Shown here: in pieces, positions 1-5,372 of the stretch
How positions within the stretch are numbered: the stretch's first letter is position 1
Layout of the letters: each line of letters begins with the position of its first letter
DNA from: Lachnospiraceae bacterium
GTDB taxonomy: Bacteria > Bacillota_A > Clostridia > Lachnospirales > Lachnospiraceae
DNA: 7,695 bases
Reading direction: 5' to 3'
Assembly: GCA_017416505.1 (NCBI GenBank)
Contig: JAFQCI010000166.1
Coordinates: forward strand, 1 to 7,695
Notes under the pieces: generated by a model
The model's database searches: none
Seen by the model: the letters and a program-made list of their open reading frames with translations, nothing else
What the model was told of the DNA's origin: nothing
Made by a program: the position numbers and the translations under genes

Positions 1-29
1 AAAAAAGACACCACAATGATGCCTTCTTT
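1..29 (-). terminator. Intrinsic terminator of the HD-domain gene
   Basis: Read on the minus strand, this begins 12 bases after the HD-gene stop codon. It folds as AAAGAAGGCATCA, loop TTG, then TGGTGTCTTTTTT. The stem is about 13 bp with some G:U pairs, and the U-run forms its 3' arm. The T-run reaches the window edge, so its full length is not visible. Confidence 0.7.
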
Positions 30-40
30 CACGTACATTC

Positions 41-697
41 TTATAATACCTTACTTCCATTCGCCAACAGCTTAAACTTCGCTCCCAAAATCTCTGCCGC
101 ACCACGACACATAATCATTCGATTTAAAAAGATATCAAAGTATTCATACATGGTACAGATACTTTCATCGATCTGAAGATTAAGAGAAATAACCTTCTTT
201 TCAAGATTTATCTTTAACTTAGTATCTGTAACTGCATAATTTACTCTATCATGTATATCAAACTTTGCCTTATCTACTGTTCTGACACGATTTCTACGTA
301 CATCTGTCTTATCTGCGATAATCAATGCTGCCGAAATGGCATCCTTCGCTCCACCCGTTGACTCATCATGATTACTAATTGCAGAGACAATGGTTACTCT
401 GTCATCAAGAGTCATATCGGTATTTTTCAAAATATCATTTGCAAGAATCCCTCCATATTCTGCATGATTCTTACGATTTATCACATTTCCGATATCATGC
501 ATAAAACCTGCAATTCTTACCAGCTCTTTATCATGTTCAGAATAGCCAAACTTATCTAAAATAAACGCTGCCCTTTCTGCCACCAATGCTGTATGCGCCT
601 CAGAATGATCTGTAAAACCAAGTACTCCTAAATCTGCATTTCCTTTTCTAATATATGCTAACACTTCTTCATTTTTTTTAATCTCCTGATATGTCAC
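41..697 (-). CDS. HD-domain metal-dependent phosphohydrolase, 218 aa
   Basis: Probable cytosolic HD-superfamily phosphohydrolase; the substrate is unknown. The metal-binding signature is complete: His35 in a HSEAH stretch (31-35), the diagnostic His67-Asp68 in FMHDIGN, His78 in the NHAEYGG segment, His110-Asp111 in SNHDES, and Asp129 in an IADKTDVRRNR segment. The C-terminal 60 residues are less distinctive, and I see no membrane segment or fused sensor or synthetase domain. I recognise a conserved clostridial family of about 217 residues that begins MTYQEI, so the length looks complete. The start codon is GTG, with a purine-rich GGAGAGG-type binding site upstream. A TATAAT-like sequence on the minus strand at 724-729 could be its -10, but no good -35 accompanies it. 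It appears monocistronic, since the next gene upstream is separated by a terminator and a repeat element. HD assignment is firm; the biological role is unknown. Confidence 0.88.
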   Translation of the reverse strand: MTYQEIKKNEEVLAYIRKGNADLGVLGFTDHSEAHTALVAERAAFILDKFGYSEHDKELVRIAGFMHDIGNVINRKNHAEYGGILANDILKNTDMTLDDRVTIVSAISNHDESTGGAKDAISAALIIADKTDVRRNRVRTVDKAKFDIHDRVNYAVTDTKLKINLEKKVISLNLQIDESICTMYEYFDIFLNRMIMCRGAAEILGAKFKLLANGSKVL

Positions 698-808
698 TTT
701 TCTCTTCCTCTCCTAAACTATCAATTATATACTTCATCTATGCTACACGATATATGCAAATCCTATGTGTTATATATGTAAACTCCACGTAAAATTATAA
801 GTTTAATC

Positions 809-940
809 GTAACTATTTAGGACAGTTCGAAGCACTTGCTTCTGAGACCGTAAGAATATGATTCAAGAATGAAAAATCCATTTGCGTAGCAAATTTAGGA
901 TGGATTTTTCTACGTAATTATGAAGGTACTGAATAATTGC
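809..940. repeat. 132-bp MITE-like element with terminal inverted repeats
   Basis: The ends are GTAACTATTTAG (809-820) and CTGAATAATTGC (929-940). They match as inverted repeats at 9 of 12 positions. Inside are a GAAGCAcTTGCTTC-type dyad near 830-843 and the strong hairpin at 871-910. The last 43 bp (898-940) match the minus strand of 4495-4537 at 39 of 43 positions, so this is a dispersed family and not unique sequence. It has no coding capacity. It fills most of the 245-bp gap between the HD and MFS genes. Whether it moves, or is only a spread palindromic repeat, cannot be told from one window. Confidence 0.65.
871..910 (-). terminator. Nested hairpin terminator of the MFS gene, inside the repeat
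   Basis: The outer arms GAAAAATCCA (871-880) and TGGATTTTTC (901-910) pair perfectly. An inner stem TTTGC (881-885)/GCAAA (889-893) closes a GTA loop. The arms end in T-runs on either strand, so it could work in both directions. It lies 32 bp past the MFS stop codon and is the only good terminator for that gene, apparently supplied by the repeat element. Confidence 0.6.
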
Positions 941-942
941 GT

Positions 943-2211
943 TTAATCATCCACATCAAAACTCTCTAACACACTCTTCTTTTGTACTGGCTTGGAATCT
1001 CCGTGTTTTACCATTAGCATTGTACAAAAAGCAAGACAACTAAACACTACTGCATAAGGAAACAACGTTCTATAAGAAACATGCTCCAATAAAAATCCTG
1101 AAAAAATTGGCGTAATTACCTGTGCAGACATAGAAAAAGTATAATAATATCCCGTGTATTTTCCAACATCCCCCGCTGCACTGATTTCCACTACCATTGG
1201 TAAAGAATTTACACCGATTGCTGCCCATGCGAACCCGATCATTGCAAAAAACAAATTCATGGACACATGATATGTGCTATATAACCCCGCACATGAATAA
1301 CAGAAGGCAAGCAATACAATACCAATCAATATTGTCCTTTTTCTTCCTATTTTGCTAGAAATTGTACCAATTGGAATATAACTAACAATTGCTGCTACCG
1401 TAGCTACCATCAGACAATTTGCATATCCACCATTTTCCAATCCCCATACATGAGTTGCATAACGCGAAAACGCTGTTGTTACCGCATTATATGCTGTAAA
1501 CCATAGTGCAACAGAAATCAAAATAAATACAAGACTTTTCTTTACTTCCTTTGGCAATGCTGCTGTATCTCGGAACTCTTCTTCCCTTGTTTCATTTTCT
1601 TCTGATATTCCCGCCCGAAGCTTATTCTCTTTAATGGTCAAGAATAAAATCACAACTGCCGCCACCATTAAAATAGCAACTGACAAAAATAATGGAAGAT
1701 ACTCCGGTCTGTCACCACTTCCAACCAAAACCTTAATCATAATTAAGGAATAGACACCACCAACAGCACCCATGAGATTAATAATTGCATTCCCTTTACT
1801 TCTAAGGGGCTTAGGCGTCAAATCCGGCATCAATGCAACTGCCGGTGAACGATATAATCCCAAAGACAATAATAAGAAAAATAGTGATGCCACAAATAGG
1901 AGCAACAACCGCGCATGATCTGCATACCATAACAACATCAAAAATGTAACTGCAAGAGCTGTTCCTACTAAAATAAATGGCATTCTTTTTCCTATCTTTG
2001 TATTCACCTTATCTGATAAAGAACCAAATAAAGGAAGTAAAAACAATGCCAATACATTGTCCATAGCCATAATAGCCCCTGTCAATGTCTCTCCCAGACC
2101 AAAGGTATTCTTTAAAATCAGTGGAATAACATTATCATACATCTGCCAAAAGGCACTAATTGATAAAAATGCCATACCGATTAAGATTGTGCGTTTGTAA
2201 TTCAACTTCAT
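943..2211 (-). CDS. MFS transporter, SLC45/GPH-like, 422 aa
   Basis: Cytoplasmic-membrane secondary transporter of the major facilitator superfamily with about 12 predicted hydrophobic helices in two halves. The first half carries the loop 2-3 signature GSLSDK (63-68) and GKRMPFI (74-80). The segment 121-141 (R-S-P-A-V-A-L-M-P-D, ending R-S-K-G-N) is typical of SLC45 and plant sucrose-carrier relatives. The second half repeats the loop motif as a SSKIGRKR stretch near residues 280-290. A charged cytoplasmic loop rich in Glu, Arg and Lys joins the halves near 195-215. A sugar or glycoside substrate coupled to a cation would fit the family, but nothing here fixes it and no glycosidase lies alongside. 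The start has GGAG about 11 bases upstream. Transcription may begin at the promoter at 2532-2560, giving a leader of about 310 nt, or from a closer promoter next to the palindrome at 2254-2280. The length looks complete. Confidence 0.88.
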   Translation of the reverse strand: MKLNYKRTILIGMAFLSISAFWQMYDNVIPLILKNTFGLGETLTGAIMAMDNVLALFLLPLFGSLSDKVNTKIGKRMPFILVGTALAVTFLMLLWYADHARLLLLFVASLFFLLLSLGLYRSPAVALMPDLTPKPLRSKGNAIINLMGAVGGVYSLIMIKVLVGSGDRPEYLPLFLSVAILMVAAVVILFLTIKENKLRAGISEENETREEEFRDTAALPKEVKKSLVFILISVALWFTAYNAVTTAFSRYATHVWGLENGGYANCLMVATVAAIVSYIPIGTISSKIGRKRTILIGIVLLAFCYSCAGLYSTYHVSMNLFFAMIGFAWAAIGVNSLPMVVEISAAGDVGKYTGYYYTFSMSAQVITPIFSGFLLEHVSYRTLFPYAVVFSCLAFCTMLMVKHGDSKPVQKKSVLESFDVDD

Positions 2212-2253
2212 CTTTTATTAATCTCCATACTCTCTTCATTTATAATATACCTT

Positions 2254-2280
2254 GTAACGATTCAGTACCTGAATAGTTAC
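2254..2280. repeat. 27-bp palindrome related to the element termini
   Basis: GTAACGATTCAG (2254-2265), TAC, CTGAATAGTTAC (2269-2280): 12-bp arms with a single mismatch. It looks like the two ends of the 809-940 and 4495-4548 elements joined with no interior. It lies 43 bp upstream of the MFS start, next to an AT-rich stretch that could contain a -10. It may therefore be a repeat remnant, an operator for the MFS gene, or both. Confidence 0.6.
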
Positions 2281-2350
2281 TATACATTTTCATATACTAC
2301 ATCTTTATATTAATAGTTTTCAGAAGTGGACGCAAATACTTTATCGTTAA

Positions 2351-2476
2351 TTACCAAAATTTGATAATAATTGAGTGAAATTCAGACGCTATTATTAATA
2401 TAATCAATTCACATATCATTTTCGCATTCAACTCCTTATTGTACAAACAATTCGCATAATCATCATCAATATGCAT
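2351..2476 (-). CDS. Possible 41-aa small hydrophobic protein
   Basis: An ATG-to-TAA frame of 42 codons. The N-terminal half is polar (MHIDDDYANCLYNKELNAK) and the second half is hydrophobic and Ile-rich, ending in Lys-Phe-Trp. An AAAGGAA binding site lies 9 bases upstream of the ATG, and the predicted start site of the 2532-2560 promoter is about 50 bases upstream. That gives it a plausible promoter, a binding site and a short leader. I recognise no family, the sequence is AT-rich, and such frames arise by chance. It may instead be just part of a long leader of the MFS gene, which follows 140 bp downstream. Confidence 0.22.
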   Translation of the reverse strand: MHIDDDYANCLYNKELNAKMICELIILIIASEFHSIIIKFW

Positions 2477-2531
2477 TATATTATTTCCTTTTTTTCTAAA
2501 TGCAATAGAAAATTTGCACAATCTTTGCTAT

Positions 2532-2560
2532 ATTATAACCTCATTGTCGATAATTGTCGA
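2532..2560 (-). promoter_or_regulatory. Minus-strand sigma-A-type promoter
   Basis: On the minus strand the -35 is TCGACA (plus 2555-2560, five of six consensus bases), the spacer is exactly 17 bp, and the -10 is a perfect TATAAT (plus 2532-2537). Transcription would start near 2525 and run toward the 41-codon frame and the MFS gene. The -35 lies inside the second Spo0A-like box. Confidence 0.55.
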
Positions 2561-2561
2561 A
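2545..2561. promoter_or_regulatory. Tandem Spo0A-box-like sites
   Basis: TGTCGAT (2545-2551) and TGTCGAA (2555-2561) lie 3 bp apart, a centre spacing of 10 bp. The second is a perfect match to the 0A-box consensus TGTCGAA and the first has one mismatch. Two same-direction boxes 3 bp apart is the arrangement known from the abrB promoter and from Spo0A-DNA structures. They overlap the -35 and spacer of the minus promoter and lie about 105 bp upstream of the ncRNA -35. Seven-base sites occur by chance; the tandem spacing is the stronger evidence. Confidence 0.45.
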
Positions 2562-2665
2562 TCAAACGCTCACCAGTAACATTGTTCTTGTGCAAAACAG
2601 CTAGCATATTTCAGCCACGCTTACTCTTTTTATGCAAAATAATGAAAAAAATTACAAAAAAAGAG

Positions 2666-2694
2666 TTGACATAAACATAAAACTATGTGATAAT
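2666..2694 (+). promoter_or_regulatory. Strong promoter of the intergenic RNA
   Basis: TTGACA (2666-2671, perfect), a 17-bp spacer and GATAAT (2689-2694), with TG one base before the -10 (extended -10). The 20 bases upstream contain two A-tracts of seven As each, resembling an UP element. It is the best sigma-A promoter in the window, and it points into a region with no protein gene on its strand. Confidence 0.8.
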
Positions 2695-2880
2695 CATTTC
2701 AAGAAACAACGTTACATAATTTTAAAGAACAGTGTTCTTTTAGAGATGTATTTCATGCTTTCTTTCATAACCATTTAAGTTGGGGGACTTAAAGTGTTAT
2801 GTTTATCACAATGAAGTGATATAGTAATTGGGGAAACGGATAAACAGAGGGGAAAATTAGTGAGTTATAGCATCTAACGA

Positions 2881-2990
2881 ATGTGTAAAGGGAAAGATGT
2901 AAAAGGGAACCAAATGTGTAAAAGGGAATTCAAAAACGTGTAAGGGGAACACGGAAATTGGGGAATTCAAAAAAGTGTAAAAGGATTAAA
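2881..2990 (+). repeat. Degenerate GTGTAAAAGGGAA repeats within the RNA
   Basis: Five units share the core RTGTAA(A)(A)GG: from 2883 (GTGTAAAGGGAA), 2897 (ATGTAAAAGGGAA), 2916 (GTGTAAAAGGGAA), 2938 (GTGTAAGGGGAA) and 2975 (GTGTAAAAGGA). The starts are 14, 19, 22 and 37 bases apart, so spacing is irregular. A longer echo, GGGAATTCAAAAA, occurs at 2924-2936 and 2961-2973, each followed directly by the next unit. The two GAATTC copies are self-complementary and could pair around the 2937-2953 hairpin. Confidence 0.7.
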
Positions 2991-2997
2991 ACGTAAT

Positions 2998-3035
2998 AAA
3001 AAAAGAAGACTGTTGGGGAACGGGCTTCTTTTTTT
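2998..3035 (+). terminator. Terminator of the GGA-rich RNA
   Basis: The outer stem is A7-GAAG (2998-3008) with CTTC-T7 (3025-3035), 11 bp. An inner stem CTGTT (3010-3014)/AACGG (3019-3023) closes a GGGG loop. The 3' arm is itself the U-run. The symmetric A/T tracts could also end minus-strand transcription. Confidence 0.75.
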
Positions 3036-3057
3036 ATGCCTTTTTATACTATGAAAT

Positions 3058-3091
3058 AAAAGGTTGGAAGAATATTGTCCTCCAACCTTTT
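3058..3091 (-). terminator. Bidirectional terminator after the sodium symporter gene
   Basis: AAAAGGTTGGA (3058-3068) pairs with TCCAACCTTTT (3081-3091), 11 bp around a 12-base loop. It starts four bases past the symporter stop codon on the minus strand. In the plus direction the arm runs into TTTTTT, so it also backs up the terminator of the RNA. Confidence 0.75.
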
Positions 3092-3095
3092 TTGT

Positions 3096-4451
3096 TTATC
3101 TTAATCCCATAAAAAGAATGATTAAAATCATACACGGAATCACATATGTCACGTAGCCCTTCAGCCATCTTGGCATCTTCATACCTTCACCTGTATTTAC
3201 TTCTTCCAGATATTTATCATATCCCCACCCCCACTTGGTAACACAGAATAACAAGAATATTAAAGAACCAATTGGCAATAATAAATTGCTAACAATAAAA
3301 TCTTCTAAATCCAGCACTGTGCTATTAGCACCTCTTGGCTGAAAATGACTCCATACATTAAATCCTAATACACAAGGCATAGAACCAATGAGTAAAATTA
3401 TACCATTTATCAAGGATGCATTCTTTCTGCTCATATTCCATTTATCCATCCAACATGCAATAATATTTTCAAATACTGCAATTATCGTAGAGAATGATGC
3501 AAATGTCATAAACAAGAAGAACAGCGTTCCCCAGATACGACCTCCAGGCATTGCACTAAATACATTCGGTAATGTCACAAAGATTAGTTCCGGTCCCGCT
3601 CCTGGATCAACCCCAAAAGCAAAACATGCAGGGAAAATAATCAAGCCAGAAAATACCGCTACAAAGGTATCTAACAGCGCAATTCTAATAGATTCTCCCC
3701 ATAAAGTATGGTCTTTGCTCATATAGCTACCAAATATTTCCATAGAACCAATACCAATACTCAAAGTAAAGAATGCCTGATTCAAAGCCGCTACCATAAC
3801 ATGGAAAAGCCCTATTTTTTCCACCTTACTCCAATCCGGAATCAGATAGAACTTTAAGCCCTCTATACCACCATCCAACAAGATACTATTCACTGCTAAT
3901 ACAGCAATCAATCCCAACAGACATAACATCATCGGCTTACTGATCTTCTCTACACCTTTTTGTACACCAAGAGAACATACCAAAAAGCCGCCTACAACAA
4001 CAATTGCCATCCAAAAAGTTAGGCCATATGGTTCCTGTAACATACCATCAAATGCCGCTTTTACCTGCGTGGTATCCACTGCAACAAAATCGCCCTTTAT
4101 GAAACGATAAAAATAACTTAGCATCCAGCCAGAAACTACCGTATAAAACATCATCAATAAATAATTTCCAATCATTGCTGCATTACCATGCCAATGCCAC
4201 TTTTGCCCCGTTTTCTCTAATTCCTGATAACAATTGACTACACTCTTTCTACTTGCTCTTCCTACTGCGAATTCCATCGTAAGAACCGGAACTCCTACCG
4301 TAATCAGGAAAAACAGATAAAACAGTACAAAAATACCTCCACCATTCTGTCCTGTCACATATGGAAACTTCCATACATTTCCGATACCAATTGCACATCC
4401 TGCCGATATCAGAATAAAGCCAAGTCTGGACTTAAAACTTTCTCTTTTCAT
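3096..4451 (-). CDS. NSS-family sodium-dependent amino acid symporter, 451 aa
   Basis: Neurotransmitter:sodium symporter (SNF family), LeuT fold, importing an amino acid or related amine with Na+ across the cytoplasmic membrane. TM1 carries the signature 16-30, S-A-G-C-A-I-G-I-G-N-V-W-K-F-P. By comparison with LeuT, Ala20, Ile21 and Asn25 match its sodium-site residues Ala22, Val23 and Asn27, and Cys19 replaces Asn21. NGGG (36-39) and MEFAVGR (59-65) are also family hallmarks. Tyr103 fits the TM3 substrate tyrosine. FFTLSIGIGS (227-236) is the unwound part of TM6 with Thr229 at the Na1 position. At about 450 residues it resembles the 11-helix bacterial members such as Tyt1 and MhsT. The substrate is not predictable here. 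An AAGGG binding site lies 5-6 bases from the ATG; the 2-Lys, Arg-rich start MKRESFKSRLGF is typical. It is single, with its own promoter (4594-4623) and terminator, and a repeat element lies in its leader. Confidence 0.92.
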   Translation of the reverse strand: MKRESFKSRLGFILISAGCAIGIGNVWKFPYVTGQNGGGIFVLFYLFFLITVGVPVLTMEFAVGRASRKSVVNCYQELEKTGQKWHWHGNAAMIGNYLLMMFYTVVSGWMLSYFYRFIKGDFVAVDTTQVKAAFDGMLQEPYGLTFWMAIVVVGGFLVCSLGVQKGVEKISKPMMLCLLGLIAVLAVNSILLDGGIEGLKFYLIPDWSKVEKIGLFHVMVAALNQAFFTLSIGIGSMEIFGSYMSKDHTLWGESIRIALLDTFVAVFSGLIIFPACFAFGVDPGAGPELIFVTLPNVFSAMPGGRIWGTLFFLFMTFASFSTIIAVFENIIACWMDKWNMSRKNASLINGIILLIGSMPCVLGFNVWSHFQPRGANSTVLDLEDFIVSNLLLPIGSLIFLLFCVTKWGWGYDKYLEEVNTGEGMKMPRWLKGYVTYVIPCMILIILFMGLR

Positions 4452-4494
4452 ATAAACCCTTACCCTTTCAGTACCTGCTCACTTGCTAAGTCTC

Positions 4495-4548
4495 GTAATT
4501 ATTCAGTACCTTCATATTTACGATGAAAAATCCATCCTGAATAATTAC
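4495..4548. repeat. 54-bp element with perfect 12-bp inverted ends
   Basis: GTAATTATTCAG (4495-4506) and CTGAATAATTAC (4537-4548) are perfect inverted repeats. The interior equals the right end of the 809-940 element in opposite orientation, so this is an internally shortened copy. It would be transcribed in the leader of the symporter mRNA and could fold there. A further fragment, TTCAGTACCT (4467-4476), lies between it and the gene start. Confidence 0.7.
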
Positions 4549-4593
4549 TATATCTCTTCCTATCATGCACAGGTACAAATTTACGCAAACCTT

Positions 4594-4623
4594 ATTATAA
4601 CGTTTTTCCATACCGAATGTAAA
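4594..4623 (-). promoter_or_regulatory. Likely promoter of the symporter gene
   Basis: On the minus strand the -35 is TTTACA (plus 4618-4623, five of six), the spacer is 18 bp, and the -10 is a perfect TATAAT (plus 4594-4599). The predicted start near 4587 gives a leader of about 135 nt that includes the 54-bp repeat. Confidence 0.6.
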
Positions 4624-4686
4624 CATGTGTTTATAAATATGGAGAAAATATCCTTTCTTGCCCCTATTCTGTGCATAACGCACAAA

Positions 4687-4709
4687 AGGCGAACCTTTTC
4701 GGTTCGCCT
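4687..4709 (-). terminator. Terminator of the CD3324-family gene, overlapping its stop codon
   Basis: AGGCGAACC (4687-4695), loop TTTTC, GGTTCGCCT (4701-4709): a perfect 9-bp GC-rich stem. On the minus strand it is followed by TTTTGTG. The stem begins inside the stop codon, a compact arrangement. Confidence 0.8.
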
Positions 4710-4980
4710 AGCTTGCTTTCTTTTCACGAATAATACGCTGTATGCTTTTTACTGATAAATAATATTTTAAAGAAAGCTCTGTTGCCTTCATTCCGGTAAG
4801 ATAATCTTCATATATCTTCTGATTTCTTCCCTGCAGCTCCTCTCTTATAGAAGTACCTGTTCCCCATTCCTGACGGTTCTCCGCCTTTCTTGGAATGTAA
4901 ATATTTTCTCCATCCACATACTGCTGTATCAATTCTATAATTTCTAATGGCAGAATCTGTTCTGCTCTTATATAGCCCAT
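4708..4980 (-). CDS. CD3324-family helix-turn-helix protein, 90 aa
   Basis: Small, probably DNA-binding protein of the clostridial CD3324 family, whose function is unknown. The N-terminal part (residues 1-32) holds the conserved AEQILPLEIIELIQQYVDGE stretch followed by IYIPRK. A polar linker with Arg36, Trp39 and Thr43 follows. Residues 53-86 form a Mor- or resolvase-like helix-turn-helix: NQKIYEDYLTGM, then TELSLKYYLSVKSIQRIIRE as the two helices. The length is normal for the family. The start is set by a perfect AGGAGG (plus 4986-4991) five bases upstream. It stands alone, with a promoter candidate at 5245-5274, a structured leader at 5016-5069 and its own terminator. A similar leader precedes the DUF1062 gene 1.7 kb away, which may mean shared control. 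Family recognition is from memory of the conserved sequence; I am confident of the HTH but not of any target. Confidence 0.82.
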   Translation of the reverse strand: MGYIRAEQILPLEIIELIQQYVDGENIYIPRKAENRQEWGTGTSIREELQGRNQKIYEDYLTGMKATELSLKYYLSVKSIQRIIREKKAS

Positions 4981-5015
4981 ATTTGCCTCCTAATCTGATA
5001 TTTTTGTTAGGATTC

Positions 5016-5069
5016 GCATTGGCTATAACAACTTTTCTTATTTCATTGCAATAGCCAGTGCTATGCAAA
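5016..5069 (-). promoter_or_regulatory. Structured leader of the CD3324-family gene
   Basis: On the minus strand TTGCATAGC (plus 5060-5068) pairs with GCTATTGCAA (plus 5046-5055) around a four-base loop, nine pairs with one bulged base. Part of the 3' arm, GGCTAT (plus 5051-5056), can instead pair with ATAGCC (plus 5021-5026). The two folds exclude each other, as in attenuators and riboswitches. Essentially the same arrangement precedes the DUF1062 gene. Either a shared cis-regulatory RNA or a dispersed palindromic repeat could explain it. Confidence 0.5.
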
Positions 5070-5372
5070 TATAATGGCTCGTTTCAACATATAATTATGC
5101 CCCCTTGTGTTTTCAAACCTCATTTTCAGTATCTATTTTGTAACTACTTTGTGCCATTATGATACATTCAGCATAAATAAACATATCTACTGAATCATTC
5201 TATGTAACCGCTCTATTTCTTATCGACACATCGTATTCGTTGTTATTATAACAGAATTTCTAATGAAGTAACAACTTAAATTTTCTTAAGAAAAAAGGTT
5301 GCGCCAAGATTAGTTACTATTTGTTCTTATATTCAGATATCAAAAGCTTACTTGCTCTATCATGTTGTTATT
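5069..5372. other. AT-rich intergenic region
   Basis: 304 bp between the methyltransferase stop and the CD3324 leader, with no credible gene on either strand. It holds the promoter candidate at 5245-5274, a single Spo0A-box-like TGTCGAT on the minus strand (plus 5222-5228) and the palindrome TTTTCTTAAGAAAA (5281-5294). That palindrome is too AT-rich to be a convincing terminator for the methyltransferase gene, and I see no better one. Confidence 0.5.
5245..5274 (-). promoter_or_regulatory. Possible promoter of the CD3324-family gene
   Basis: On the minus strand the -35 is TTGTTA (plus 5269-5274), the spacer is 18 bp, and the -10 is a perfect TATAAT (plus 5245-5250) with a TG extension. Start would be near 5238, giving a leader of about 255 nt that includes the 5016-5069 structure. 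A closer start just upstream of that structure is equally possible. Confidence 0.4.

Larger units (their letters stand above)
2701..3035 (+). ncRNA. Candidate ~335-nt GGA-rich small RNA (CsrB/RsmZ-like?)
   Basis: Defined by a near-consensus promoter at its 5' end and an intrinsic terminator at its 3' end. The nearest plus-strand coding sequence is absent, so it is not a leader of a visible gene. There are twelve GGA trinucleotides, eleven of them between 2830 and 3019. Visible hairpins are AAAGAAC/GTTCTTT (2724-2740), TTTAAGT/ACTTAAA with loop TGGGGG (2774-2793), TATCAC/GTGATA (2804-2821), CGTGT/ACACG with loop AAGGGGA (2937-2953), and the terminator hairpin with loop GGGG. The part from 2881 is largely unpaired and built of RTGTAAAAGGGAA-type units. 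Many GGA motifs in loops and linkers is the hallmark of CsrA/RsmA-sequestering RNAs, so a CsrA sponge is the leading inference. Other possibilities are another protein-binding RNA or a source of tiny peptides. I do not recognise it as 6S RNA, tmRNA, SRP RNA, RNase P RNA or a riboswitch. Confidence 0.6.

Noticed and set aside
2471..2674. 67-codon plus-strand frame before the small RNA
   Set aside because: It lies across the Spo0A-like boxes and ends inside the ncRNA promoter, with composition expected from AT-rich non-coding DNA and no binding site.
2881..2990. CRISPR array
   Set aside because: Units are about 13 bases, degenerate, and 14-37 bases apart; no CRISPR-length repeats or spacers and no cas genes.
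2701..3035. Riboswitch or leader for a neighbouring transporter
   Set aside because: The RNA is on the plus strand while both flanking transporter genes are on the minus strand, and it ends in its own terminator.
2881..3091. Type III toxin-antitoxin RNA (ToxI-like repeats)
   Set aside because: Such repeats precede a toxin gene on the same strand. Downstream here is the convergent end of the symporter gene, and repeat length and regularity do not fit.
3388..3726. 112-codon plus-strand frame
   Set aside because: It is antisense to well-conserved NSS transporter sequence including TM segments, and shows no family features.
4486..4683. 65-codon minus-strand frame upstream of the symporter gene
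   Set aside because: It contains the symporter promoter and the 54-bp repeat, has no recognisable family and has a tyrosine/cysteine-rich random-looking composition.
4808..5068. 86-codon minus-strand frame overlapping the CD3324-family gene
   Set aside because: It is an out-of-frame shadow; the overlapping frame has the recognised family and a perfect AGGAGG.
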